A DNA stretch of 64,000 bases from the NCBI GenBank assembly GCA_905250025.1, contig CAJNOJ010000120.1:62001-126000 (forward strand). The letters run 5' to 3'. Of the stretch, positions 39,218-51,841 are shown in pieces (positions within the stretch are counted from its first letter, which is position 1; each line of letters begins with the position of its first letter). The translations under genes and the position numbers were made by a program. Below the pieces are notes generated by a model, which made no database searches, had not been told where the DNA came from, and saw only the letters and a program-made list of their open reading frames with translations. The DNA comes from Adineta ricciae (Eukaryota; Rotifera; Eurotatoria; Adinetida; Adinetidae).

Positions 39218-40120
39218 ATGGAATTACCATCAACACCCCGGATCGCTTATCCTCTTATTTATTCAATTTTATTTTCATCATCCATTAGTTTACACTTTCT
39301 TCTACTTCCATGGGTGTCGTCATCTTTATTACGTCTTTGTATTATTGATTTCTATGCCACATGTGTTCTGTTTCTTATCGGAAATTTTCTTTATTCATCA
39401 AATAATGTTTATGATATTCATTGGCCGTTGATTCCATTGGTATCTTCCATTTATTTTTATTTTTACTCGAATTCAAGTGAATTACCATGGAAAAAGTTTC
39501 TTCTGTTAACTCTCCTCATACTTTTATGGTCAAGTCATTTGATATGGCAAACAATAACATCATCATCGGATATCAAACATGAAGATTGGCGCTATCATAT
39601 GATGCGTGGACAATTTGGAAACAATTTCCTTGTCTTTGCCTTCTTTGTTCTGCACATAATACCAATGATAGAAGTTCTGATCGGCTCCTCATCAATCTAT
39701 TACATCTTTAGTGATACGAATTCTCATGAACAGTTTACCATAGGTAGTAGTCTTTCGTTCGGTGTTATAGCGGTCGGTGTTCTACTGGAAAACGTTGCTG
39801 ATAGACAATTAGCAAGATTTCGATGTCAAAGAAAACAGTCACGCGAATACAGATTTGCTGTATTGTCAAGTGGCTTGTGGAAGTATAGTCGTCATCCAAA
39901 TTATCTTGGTGAAATTTTGTTTTGGTGTGGATTATTCTGTTTAGGTCGAGCTTCTCACGCTCCATGGTGGTGTGCAATCGGACCATTGCTGATCACATTA
40001 ATGATGATTTTTGGATCAATTCCAATAAGTGAAGAACGATTATATCGCAAATATCCGGAATATAAGTTCGTTCAACGACGGATATCCATACTGATTCCAA
40101 CATTTGGTTTATTTCGATAA
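39218..40120 (+). CDS. DUF1295 / steroid 5-alpha-reductase-like multipass membrane enzyme
   Basis: Single exon of 300 codons from ATG 39218; the open frame extends 5' to 39170 without an ATG. Roughly seven to nine hydrophobic helices are seen. The C-terminal motif GLWKYSRHPNYLGEILFW, then EERLYRKYPEYKFVQRR, is the signature of the DUF1295 / 3-oxo-5-alpha-steroid 4-dehydrogenase C-terminal family, which also includes isoprenylcysteine methyltransferases. The RHPNY segment forms part of the cofactor pocket in characterised relatives. Substrate cannot be told from sequence. It is one of the few intronless genes here. Confidence 0.85.
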   Translation: MELPSTPRIAYPLIYSILFSSSISLHFLLLPWVSSSLLRLCIIDFYATCVLFLIGNFLYSSNNVYDIHWPLIPLVSSIYFYFYSNSSELPWKKFLLLTLLILLWSSHLIWQTITSSSDIKHEDWRYHMMRGQFGNNFLVFAFFVLHIIPMIEVLIGSSSIYYIFSDTNSHEQFTIGSSLSFGVIAVGVLLENVADRQLARFRCQRKQSREYRFAVLSSGLWKYSRHPNYLGEILFWCGLFCLGRASHAPWWCAIGPLLITLMMIFGSIPISEERLYRKYPEYKFVQRRISILIPTFGLFR

Positions 40121-40292
40121 ACTTTAGGCTTTTTTTTTCTGTTTGTATTTGTTCGATTTTCCGTAAGGTTTGTTCAGATATGGTTCGAAATTGGGCGGGT
40201 TTTTTGTTGCCTTATATTTTACGCAACTCGTACGTACACTTGTAAAAATATAGGAATTTTAATTATAAAAAGAAAGCAAACAAGCATATTTC

Positions 40293-43200
40293 TCAAAGCT
40301 CAACACTTTTATCGTTCTGAGGACTGTAAATCTGTGCTAATGTTGCAAATTTCGGTCCTAACGAAGATAAATATCGATAGTCGATTTCATCCGGTACTGA
40401 CGAAGATGCGATTGAACTCAAATCTCCCGCTATTGATCCGACGCCTTCGTCATGAAAACGTAATCGAGTATCGTAGACATATCCAACCGTTTGCTCATCT
40501 AATTTTTCTTCAATATAAGTGCCGAGTGAAGGTCGAGCAGTAAATATTCGATCGTTATTATCTAAACAAACATGGAAATGTTTTTTACACTGCCATATTT
40601 ATTTTGATTATTCGTACTTAGCCGATCGCGATTTACCATAATACTACCATCTGTCAAAGCATAAATCGGTTTTTTTAAGACATGAAGGTTATAAGTTGAG
40701 TGATCCTCCTCACCAGCCATTTCTCTACATAAACAAAAGACAAATAAGTCGATCGAAAGTATTCCTGTTAAAACTTACTTATAATCGATGATGTTCTCTC
40801 GTGTATCGTCAACATAAATTCCATTCACTGTTCTAGAAATTTCTTTTTTTCTTATGAATGATAACAAAACTAAGATGATCACTGTCGCTAATAATAATAG
40901 AACAAGTGCTATTATTAACCAGGTATACCAAGGAATGATGACACTACGTTGGTCAGAAATTCTCGGTTCTTGACATTCGCCGGCATATGAATAAGCTGCG
41001 TGAACATAATTTGACATATTCAGATAATATCCGTTGGATAAAATATTACGTATGCAACCACGAAAACCGCTGGTTACAATTGAGGTTTGATTGAAAGAAG
41101 ATACTGGTAGATGATCTGGTAAACTACCAAGATGTAAATACTGGACCGTAGAAGGATCCATCCAATTGAAGTTTTCAGGTAATGAATAATTGTGTTGGCA
41201 ATCATTTATCGAAAAGAAAATATTTTCTCGGAGAATCTGAAGAAGAGAATGTCTTACAACGAGAAGAACATCAAATTTTACTCACTTGACATTCCACATG
41301 ATACCATACCGATGCATTCAAAGTAATATCGTTAATATTACGCACAACATTTGGAAAATGGAACCTTAATACTGCATTAGATACATCAATTGCCATCCAA
41401 AATGGCCCATTTGTTTTAGTAGTGTTTGGTGCATACAAGAAAATTAAACAGTTTTCTATGGGAGTTTGTAAAAGGAAATCGAATGAAAGACGTGCCGAAC
41501 GGAAATTCGAAAATATCCATTTGTCATAGATTGCGTATCCTTGCCCATTTTGATCAAAAGTTCGGCCAAGTACTTCTCCACAAGGTCCCACTGGACCATG
41601 CGGTGATGACTGCGACAACAGCGAGCCATCTAAACTATCAAATGTGGTTATTTTACAACGCTCTGCCGTCATCAATTCCTGTGGATCGTAAAATTTATTC
41701 ACACAGTCTGCTGAATCAAGAATGTTGACACCTAAGAAAGATGTTTGATTCGTATCGATAACTTCGGGTTTCACTCCAATAGTTCGTGATGGTCGACAAA
41801 TTGTACCGGAAAGGCAATTGTAATTATGACACGGATTTGGACCACTTGCATTCGCTATAAAACCGTAAGATTGAAATCTTGACAGATCTCCACCAAGTGT
41901 TTGTTCAACATTGACTCGATCTCGTCCGCGTACGTAAAATACTACATCGGTTAATGTTTTAGCTTGCTGTTCTTCGACGGTTTGGGGTTTATCGTATTGA
42001 TTTCGATATTGAAAAACTGAACGAATAGCAAAAATTTGTATAAAATATCGATTAACATTTAGTATTTGAGCGAGTGCAGTAATAAGTTGACCATTGACAG
42101 ACGGAATAATCAAGTCATGGGGATATTTACCTTGAATACGAATCGTTGATGCTTCGCGAACCTTTTCGCTTTTCACACTTGCAACATTAATTGTTAGAGT
42201 GACCGGAACTGATTGATCTACGATAGCTTCAACTGTTGAAATGCCCGGTTCCAAAGCTTTTGACAAAGTTCGCAAAGAGCAGTTGAAAAACATGAACTTC
42301 TGTTGATCGTTTCTGTCCTTGAGTGAGCAGCTTGGATTGGGTTTATTCGAATTATCGAAATGAATCGAACCGAGGTCAGTGTTAAGAATAGAATTTCGAT
42401 ATCCTTCAACATAGATAATCTCAATTGTTTTACTATTCAGAGTAGAACCCATCGTTTGACAGCCTCGAACGTTGATTGTTATTGTTGTTTTCTCGAAATG
42501 ATTTTGAGCATCGCTGGCGTTGAAAGTGACATTAAATCTTTTTGTCATCGCACAACTCAAAAGGCCATTGTATATTAGATTGAAAAAAGACATGTTATGT
42601 GTAACCAATTTTACATTAGCATCAGTTGATTCAACAATTACCACATTAAAAGGAGCTGTGTGATTCAGATTTTCATCATCATAATCTTTGAATTCGATAG
42701 AAGTTGAAGGATTAGTGCCTTCCTCGATGTACCATGGACCACCCTAAATTGAAAAACAGGAGATCTATACGCAAACTCTCAAAAAAAAACATGTTTACTA
42801 TTGGTATAGGACCATTGTTATTGATATCATGTACTCTAAGAGTTACTGGAATAAAACTGGATACACCTGTTCCATTTCCGTCTGTTGCACGAATAGCAAA
42901 TTTATAAACAGAGTTACCAAAAGGCAAATCACGTGAGAGTCCACTTGAGTTTATACTAATAATAGCTTCGTTGCCAAATGTGTCAACAAAAATATTTCGA
43001 AGATTCAATTGATGATTTTGATCATAGATTTCATAACGAAGCTGAGTTGGTGGTATGTCTGGATCAATAGCGATGATCTAAATAAAACATGCACATATTA
43101 CATACGGTGTAAACATCTCACATTTTACCGGAGCTCCGGAAAGCAGGGAATATGGCTTAAGTTCTGTTACATTGTATTCGTAACTGTCGAAGCCAGGCAT

Positions 43201-46200
43201 TAGTTTGAAATACGGTGCATTCGTATTTTCCGGTAATATCGTAATTTGTACATCAACTTCGACCATATTGCTAGAATCAAATGCGAATAATTTCAGTGAA
43301 TACTGAGGTATAGATTTGTAATCTAGTTGTCCAACAACTGTAAGTTCTGCAGTTGCTTCATAACGTGTTGACTTGTCATCATTTGAATTATCTGATGAAA
43401 GGCTAAATTTAAAAGCATTATTAATATTTCCACTTAATATTCCCACATTCAGCCTCGTATCGATGTTGTCATCAGTAATATTTAGAGTAAGGATAGGCAC
43501 ATTCCTCGATGTCGTTCCACTTATTGATATGTTATTTTTTGTTTCGATATTCTGAAAGACTAAAGCGATAGATGAAATGTTGTTTTTCATTTTTATCTTG
43601 GAAATATATCAATCTTTACCCGGATGTTGTTGATTAGCACTAATAACTTGAATATCAATTTGAAAATCTTCGGATGCATCATTTTGCGTGTTCCATAATG
43701 GTTTGGAATTCGCAGCTGTCACAAACAATCGATAGGATGATTTATTATTACTGTCTGATCCGAATACAGCATTTGTCCATATTGTGCCATCGGGTTCAAC
43801 GCTAAAAAGTGAAGTTACTTCTGCGGAATTTAGATGATCACTTGAATAGTATCGAATTGCATTGTTTTCTGGTAGCACATCGAGATCATATGCTTGAATT
43901 TTGCCGATAGTACGATTCCCTTGTTGGTTTTCAAGCACACTCAACGTAATTGAACGAATATCAAATGTTGGGATTTGATCATTCTCATCGCGTAGATCGA
44001 TTTGAACTACTCCAATCAATGGTGGATTGGTAAGCACGCGTGTATAAAGCAAATAACTATCTTGAATTTCTGCATGAAGACCTCTAAAAAGATTTATACA
44101 TTCGTTTGTTTCTCAACGTGATAAAGGATATGGATAAAATCGTTGTATAGTTACCGAAGAACTACAATACCACTTGTATATTTTAATTCATTCCTTGTCA
44201 CTTGTTTGTCACGAAATGGTAAATGCGCATTGCTGGCAAATGGACTTGAAACTGCCATAATGGATGGCATCGATGGTCGTAAACTAAAACTAATTGTTCC
44301 ATTGAATGTTTCATCTTGTACTATACGATCAGTGGAAGTTTCATAAAATTTCTCTGATATGACGATATGTAAGTTTTCATACGATGGGTCTAGCCATCGG
44401 ATTGACTGTTCTTCAGCCTTATTTTGAAAATGAATTGTTACTGTAGCATCGTTTTCACTCAAACGTTCTGGTTCACCGCGATCTTTAGCGTACACTTGGA
44501 ATTTTACTGGAAACAAACTTGCATTTAAACTTTGAATTCCATTTATGCCGGTACGCAGAACGATATATCCTGTCGTCTGATTGATTGCGAAATATGGTAC
44601 ATTCAATGTTCTAATGTAATATTTGATCATTCCATTTACACCAGAATCAGCATCGAATGCAATGATACGAAATGGAAGAATGTTATTTTGAATACTAGTC
44701 GACTGAAAAATCGTAAAATTCCAGTCAGCCATTATGAACTCTGAATACAAAATATCTCTCTTGATAGATCATTGAAACCACTGAAAAATATACTAACTAG
44801 GTCTATTATCATTAACATCCACAAGATTAATACGTAAAGTGCATGCTGTTTGACGGCTTGGCGTGCCACGATCAGTAGCCAATATGGATAGAAACCAAAC
44901 ACGAGGAGTGCCTGTAAATGATGATATCACGGTACGTATTGAAGTCATGTAAGATGCGTACCTGGCTCGTCGTAATCAAGTGTTATATTAGTTTTTATCC
45001 ATGCTTCGCGAATCATACCACTTTGGTTTTCCTGCTCAATATGAAACGAAGGATATGCAGTATTTCTCACACCGCTCACTACAACGGAATGATTTCTTGT
45101 CAATGTAGTGCTTAATTTTCCTATTTACCTGAAGTTCTTGATTGTTCAGGTGGAAACATAATGTCAACTTCACCGTTTGTTCCTCGATCCATGTCTATGA
45201 CGCGCAACTTCGTAACATTTCCTCCAATTAGTACGTCCTCTCTCAACAAGATATTCCCACCGCATATCGAACCGGAAAAACTGGGTGAGTGTCTATTAAC
45301 TGTTGTTATACTGATAGTAAATGTGTCGTGTTCCTCATTTGATGAATCTGAAATCGAGATGTTCACCGTAATACTAGTTTCTGTCGGCGAAATTTCAATT
45401 GATCGATCAAGTCGTAAGACACCTGTATTTGAATCGATGGAAAACAATACATTCCGGGATATTGAATACGTTATCGTATCATTATCATCATCGACAGCAT
45501 AAACGGTTGCAAATTTTGTGCCAGGTAATGCTGTTTCACTTATATAGAATACTTTTACATCGTCGATAAACCTAGGAGTGTTGATATTAGCATTTTTCAG
45601 ATCGATCTGAACAAGAGCAGTGGAAATGGCTGGTGGGCGATTATCATAGTACTGTTTTGCAATCAATTCAAATACATATCGATGGAAAGGACGAAAATAA
45701 TTCAGTGTACTAAATAAGATACTTTGTAGTGGAAACAATCTAGAATGACTCCTTTAATACTTACATATTGTTTACTGAAAGACTGTAGTCGCTATTATCA
45801 TTGTTATTCGACAGTGGTGTTACAGCAAAATTGGAATCATTTGTAGTAACGTTAATTTCATTAGCTCCGCTTCTGAGAATACGATTAGTGAAATTTGTGA
45901 AGATATAACTAGGTCGATCATTTTCATTTCGTTTTCGAACAGTAAAATTAAATAGAATCGCATTTTGTTCTTTTACAGATTGTTTAGAATTTATATAATA
46001 AACGGGTTGATCGAAAACTGGCCCAGCAAAATTGACATTGTACTGAAATTCCCATAACAACACAATGCAGCGAATATCCCTTTAAAAAAGACAACTTACA
46101 AAGAAATCTGTTATATCATTTCGACACGGTTCACCAGAAATTGTCTGCAGTTGAATCACGACAATTAGTAATACACATCGACATCGATGATATGATTCAA

Positions 46201-46204
46201 TCAT
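40293..46204 (-). CDS. Classical-type cadherin with laminin-G domain and catenin-binding tail
   Basis: Multi-exon. The signal peptide is CVLLIVVIQLQTISG (exon from ATG 46204). Several extracellular cadherin repeats follow, with Ca2+-site motifs such as DVNDNRP (about 44800), DLRDENDQIPTF (about 43990) and DINNNGPIP (about 42820); others are degenerate. A membrane-proximal Cys-rich piece (NPCHNYNCLSGTIC) and a laminin-G domain (about 41000-41660) precede the membrane helix WLIIALVLLLLATVIILVLL. The cytosolic tail holds a p120-catenin-type juxtamembrane motif, EMAGEEDHSTYNL, and a beta-catenin-type motif, AGDLSSIASSSVPDEIDY then LGPKFATLAQIYS, before TGA 40293-40295. This is the invertebrate classical cadherin layout (cadherin repeats, LamG, catenin tail). 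Expected role is adherens-junction adhesion. Confidence 0.88.
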
Positions 46205-47776
46205 TGCGAATCTTTTGGATTAATCAGATTCATACAAATAATTCCATTCAAATAAGAAAAAAGAACAATATATTCTTCGTATCTGCTTCGTTCATCATTG
46301 TTCTTTGAATCACAAGTGTCGGTAGAAGTGACGATGGAGGAAGAACAAAAGAGAAGAGAAGAGAAGAAACGTACGAAGATTAGATGCAAATAAAAATCTG
46401 TAATAGACAAGAATGATTGGTTCAATCATTGATAAGCATAAACATTCATTTTACAACTATCTGCATCAAGACCATCTGATAAAAGATTAGAAAAGAGTTC
46501 TTGGACAGAAAATTGTATTTTATCTTCGCTCGTTCTTTTTTATTGTCGTAAGATACGAATCTTAACATCACTGAAATTTCCTCCATGAGAACTCTTCTCT
46601 TCTTACTTACAGACAATGAATGATGCAATAAAAGCCGTAAGTTTTAAAGTTCTGAAAAATGATCATGTCAACAAATGATAAGAGAAATGACGCAATAATC
46701 ATATATCAAGATCGTTGTTCATTAAAAATCAAGAATTTGAATTCTATATCCAAACGATGAAAACTATGTACATAAATGGCTTCTCATTTTATATTATCCC
46801 CTTCGATGTAGTGAATATTATCGATCTACCACCTAATCATTCAATCATACTCATTTTCACCTGATAGTTCATCAAAAAACTGCTACTCCAGGCATTCTGC
46901 ACGCTATTCATGTGAGTTTACTAACAAAGAAAAGTGTCGCAAACTTCAATTCTTCTCTTACCTATGAATTGCCTAATATGATCATGCTATTCTATTCATA
47001 TACGGTAATAATGGATTAGAATATCAAAGTAAATATCATCTCGGATGTCAAAGAATGAGTAGTATTGCATGATCAACATTCGTACCAATGAACCCGACAA
47101 TTTAAGATATTACACATTTAGATATACGAACAATCCGAATTCAACAGCCTGTTGTCAGCGCAACAGTACAAATCGGCTTTTATAAAATTGATAACAAACC
47201 TACGTCAACATTACTTAACTATATTCATTGAAGATCTCAATCCACCTGTTCTTCTACAAATACGGACAATGGTGTATGTCAGATAAGAATCGACATAAAA
47301 TATATTCATGATCGTACAACTAGTATTTGTTTCTTTTTATATGCTAAACTAAAACTAACGATTATCAAGGGTGCCCGAACAAGGCCATTACACAAATGAT
47401 ACACTTCCCGTCTGCATAGATCATTACAAAATGAAACAGGCCATGACAATATTTACTCTTTAACCTATACCAATAATCTCATTTCTACATTCATCCTCAC
47501 CCAAACAAACGGAACGACAGAGAACACACCAGGACAATCGTACAATGTCTTCCAATCTTAGTATTCTTCATTGAACATTTTTAAATAAGGTAACCCAATC
47601 TTGTCCCTGAAGCAACACGTTCCAAGCGTATAAATCAATTACGACACTCAGTACTATTTATCATTATTTCCCACGATTATTCCTTATCACGCTCTTTCAT
47701 TTTGTAATCAAATACATTTAACGCGAAAAATGTTTTTATTTCAAAGAAATATGCACAATAGCTTTAAAAAGAAAAA
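46205..47776. other. Intergenic, upstream of cadherin and downstream of homeobox gene
   Basis: About 1.57 kb, AT-rich. Short ORFs at 46201-46425 and 46446-46628 have no domain signal. No RNA gene or repeat family is recognised. Confidence 0.5.
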
Positions 47777-48733
47777 TCAAAAAGAAAGATGTCCAGATAA
47801 CGATGCATCATGTTGTTGTTGAAGAAGAGCAACTTGATTGTTTAACGAATCAATTCGTTGCTTGAGAACTTTTTGCGCTAATTTTGGATTCGTATCGCCA
47901 CGACGAGAACGTGCGTTGTTGAACCATGTGTTCACTTGTGCCACTGAGATGTTGCATTCCATTGCTAGACGATCTTTTTCAGCTTCGGTTGGACGTTTCT
48001 TCACGGCGTAGAAAGCATTCAAATGTTCGATTGCTTCGTCACTGATACGCTTGCGAGCCTAGAAAACAGAATCTTATGTACAGTGCCTCACAGACATGGA
48101 ACAACTTACTGGGCATAGTGATGGTGATGATGTAGTTGGTTGTGCGCGGCGACGTTGTGGTTGAACATTCTAAAATGAGATTAAAGTAGACAAATTCGTT
48201 TTAGTAATTTGTCACTAAACTTCTGTGCAGATATACCCACGACTTTTTCCTACGCGTGACAAAGAGGTAATAGGATTTAAACTTACCTTCGTCGATGGAA
48301 CAAGACATACATTACTCGGTTGAACAGGTGTACTTGCAGCGAATGGTTCCGAATATTGAGGCAACGAATATGATGCTGGACTGTAATAAGATGAATCTAA
48401 ATACAAAGAAAATACTTGTCAGAAGAATGATTTTGCTGATAAGATTGACTTACAATGTTGTGATGGCACATAGTATGAATCGTTGGAATATGGACACGAT
48501 GAAAAATGAAATGGTGACGGTGTTGGTGAAGTATAACCAAAGGATGAGTAAGCTGAATCATAAAATGGTACATTTGATGTTGGAGATGATGGATACATGT
48601 AGGGTGTTGGTGATTGTGATGATTGCATGATTATTGGAGTGGTGATTGTAGAAGATGTTTTACAACTGTGAATGATATTCGTTCGAGGAACATTTCGATT
48701 ATATATTATTGAAATAGTGAGATCGACACGCAT
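47777..48733 (-). CDS. Divergent homeodomain transcription factor
   Basis: Four exons: 48733-48454, 48396-48287, 48169-48110 and 48058-47777. They give 243 codons from ATG 48733, or 208 from the in-frame ATG 48628; I cannot decide between them. The N-terminal half is Ser/Pro/Tyr-rich (SPTPYMYPSSPTSNVPFYDS). A basic arm, QPQRRRAQ, precedes a C-terminal homeodomain, ARKRISDEAIEHLNAFYAV, whose helix 3 reads SVAQVNTWFNNARSRRG. N51 and R53 are kept, W48/F49 are kept, and position 52 is Ala. Helix 3 resembles PBC/TALE proteins (VSQVSNWF), but the loop appears too short for the TALE three-residue insertion. A short coiled segment (LKQRIDSLNNQVALLQQQ) ends the protein. Confidence 0.85.
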
Positions 48734-48826
48734 CAATTAATAATGGATATTGATTGATGCAAGAGAGAGGAAGGAGGACAAGAGAGAAGTTAACTTAATT
48801 GATGCGATAGGTAATGCATCAATTAA
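48730..48826. promoter_or_regulatory. Clustered homeodomain-type inverted repeats at homeobox gene 5' end
   Basis: TTAATTGATGC (48795-48805) and its exact inverse GCATCAATTAA (48816-48826) are separated by 10 bases. A second pair, GCATCAAT (48730-48737) and ATTGATGC (48753-48760), lies 35 bases away. The latter includes TGATTGAT, a known PBX-HOX composite site form, and TAAT cores are repeated. If translation starts at 48628 the whole cluster is upstream; if at 48733 the first arm overlaps the start codon. Function is inferred. Confidence 0.5.
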
Positions 48827-48865
48827 CTCTCTGATAAATCAAGCTCTGTCGGTCAGTGAGTAATG

Positions 48866-48886
48866 ATAGAGAGAGAGAGAGAGAGA
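48866..48886 (+). repeat. (GA)n microsatellite
   Basis: An uninterrupted GAGAGA run between the homeobox gene and the next minus-strand gene. Confidence 0.85.
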
Positions 48887-48983
48887 AAGTAAATCATATG
48901 TGTATGTCTATATTTGAAAAGTTTCAATAAAAATGGAAATGTACAAAGGCAAGATTAAAACGAAAAGAAATAGATAAGATCAG

Positions 48984-51841
48984 TTAGAGATAAACAGCTT
49001 GATGATCGCGTAAGAAACTAGGTGATAGAGTATTTCGTTCAAAATATTGATAATCGTTCGTGTCAGATTCTTCCATGAGGGTGGATGATGGTCGTGGATA
49101 TGGTTTCAATGTTGCAGATACCGTACGAGTTGGCGGATGGGACAATTCGTTTGTCTCGAGATGAATTTTCAAAGAAGTGCGAAAGCGTCCCGGTTCGACT
49201 TCGTCGTTTTTCAATGGAAAATGATTTGACTCGTGATAACGAGGAGGTGATGGAATACGATGATTAATGGACTTCGCTGTACAGCGAATTTTCACTTGTG
49301 TGGTTGGACTAGCATCATGTTGTCGGTCTGATTGTTCACGTGTGTCACATGTAGATAACCATTCTTGAATGCGTTCAGCTCTCTTCGGTGATGTGGCTGG
49401 AAGGAAAATTTGATAGTTTGAAAAAAAGATTTCGAGAGATTTACCGGATGGTTGTTCGTCGTTGGAATGTTTGAGCGTTTGAGTAGGAGTAACATCGTAG
49501 ACAAAAATATGTCCATCATCATCACATGATGCAGCGAGATTGTATGCTGGAGACGAGACTCTTTCTGTTAGGTTAATTTGATTAGAAATTTTGTCCTTAT
49601 GAGATTGAATTTGAATTGGAATAATAGTCTCTTGACTGTGTTTTGACGCTGCATCGTTGACATCCGCTGAGGACAAGGTAAACATGGTCTGCAAGGTAAA
49701 AGTTTTATATGGTTTTACGAGTGTATGTATAAGGAAGGAGTTTTATGATTTCTGTAAAGTATGTTTCGTCATTTCTTGATAAGAAACTTGAGATACTTAC
49801 CGGAGTTTTTGAATGATGCTCATTGTTTTGAGATATATGTGGAGCGGTAGGTGCTCGACGTTTAATCGAGCTTTTACGACTACTGATACTACCGTTGCCA
49901 TCCACATTCATTTCAAAGATTCGACTTGGTATTGTTTTATTCGTATCTATAATATCGATAAAAAATGAAGAGTTCTTGAACTGATTTCGTACGAGTTTTA
50001 CCGGGTTTATTCGATGACACCGATGGGTAGGAATGATCGATTATTTCTTCTTTATGCTTTTCAAATGAATAACATTTTTGCGTAATATTTTCTGATTTGG
50101 ATATCTGTGGATTGGCCGATGTTCGATTAGATTCGATATTCAATTTCTCGTAGATTGTTTCAAGAAGTGTTAATCGCTCGAAATAGCGGCGAATCGATTC
50201 GTGATTGTGCTGACTTGTTTCTTTGGATGAATCTTGCGGAGTCACATCTGTTCAAACAGATTAAAAAATGCGAAGATATCTTTTTCGAATGATGTTTACC
50301 CGTTTCATCATGAAATGGATTCAAATGCTGTGGATACGAAGGATCAAGATTTGAACTCGATGAATTACTACTAGCATTATTTTCGATTACGCAAGGTTTT
50401 GCTTTAGCTGCAACTAAGAGTGACGCTGGAATGGTTTTATGTCCACTCTTCTGTTCGTGTAATGCTTCGTAGACCAGGGGCGATTTTTCGAGAATTGTTG
50501 AGCATCGTTGAGCTGTATGACGTGTCAGTGTTGATAATTTTGATCGCCGTTTAATTTGATTAGGAACATGAAGAGATCTTGTACCTGAAATTTTGGAGTC
50601 TAGACTATTGATCGGATTGTTGAAGTCTGATGCTGCTGTTGACGTCGACTCGTCGGTTGGCCAGATTTTGGCGAGAATTTTACGTAGAACGAGTAATTCA
50701 TCGATATTTAGTGTATCCTGTTCGAGTAGTTTGATAAGATTTTCATAGAATTGAATTTTTCGATGTGGAGATTGTTGTTCTTTGAGAGAATCGATCCATG
50801 AAATACTAAAATCCCATGGATCATGTGTTTCATCAATTCCATTATTATCATGATTGTTCACAATGAATGATAAATCACTTGTGATATCATCGTTTTCATC
50901 TCTGTCACTATTCATATGGTTAGGATTATCTTCCGAGGGTGATAAGGACATATTTTCCTGATCATTGGTCAACGGTGATCCTAGACGACAAAGAGGAAAT
51001 ATTTAATTCAAAAGTAATGTGCTATTTACGCGATTGTGAGAAACCAAGTGAAGATATTTCACGAAAATCGAGGATAGCTGACGGGTTCATTTCGTTATTC
51101 GATTGTCTTTGTGTTGGATAATGACTATTGAGAAAGTGCGTCGATGATGATTGTTTTTGAATAGTTAATGCTGGACTACGTGTTATATTAGGTATCGAAG
51201 CAGTCGATTTTCGATGAATACCCATACTATGCATTACGCGATTGGTAATCGTTTCAATACTTCGATTAGGTGAAAGAGCACGTTGGTGTTTTATTTTTGA
51301 ACCATTCGAATTGGCTAACATATTCTCCTTTGAATTTTTATCAGTTAAATTCTCTACACTACGTGATCGAGATTGACTAGAACTATTAAGAGAGAAAGAG
51401 AAAGAATTGTACTTTGTAAGTGTTAAATACAAACTTTGATATTGTTCGGACTTTCTGTGCAAAGACTTTTCCTTTCCACCCGTCGAGTGTTTCCATTGAT
51501 CGAAATAACCATCGTTTGTTAGCATTCAATTGTGATGAATAACGACGATTTTTATAATCTTTCCCATTCTTCATGGGTAAGCGAATAATCTCGTCATTGT
51601 CATGTGCTGAAACATTGTTTACCAGTGTACTATCACTAGACAGACCAATTCGATAAGGAATGGTATTGATGACTTTCGTTGAAGATTGTTCCGTTTTGGG
51701 AATGTGGTACGAGAATGGTCGATTGTATCGATGATGATCATGATTGACTGAGGATCTTTCCAGGGGTTTTCGAACGGGTGAAGTCGATTCCCGTGTGTGG
51801 TGATGATGATGATGACGACGAAATATTTTCGCCAGATTCAT
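48984..51841 (-). CDS. Unrecognised, largely disordered Ser/Asn/His-rich protein
   Basis: The start ATG 51841 gives MNLAKIFRRHHHHHHTRES; a TTCTTTAG acceptor lies just upstream, suggesting a 5' UTR intron. Exons join by short introns, for example FAQKVRTIS to NSSQSRSRSVENLTD near 51360-51415. Later parts are LGFSQSRK, then SPLTNDQENMSLSPSEDNPN, then a compact, probably helical block PWDFSISWIDSLKEQQ followed by KIQFYENLIKLLEQDTLNID (about 50690-50820). The end is SPSFLRDHQAVYL at 48984. Overall it has high Ser/Thr/Asn content, many SP/RS sites (phosphorylation-like) and a His tract. I do not recognise the family. The helical block with ILAKIWPTDE is the best candidate for a conserved domain. 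Exon joins in the middle are less certain. Confidence 0.65.
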
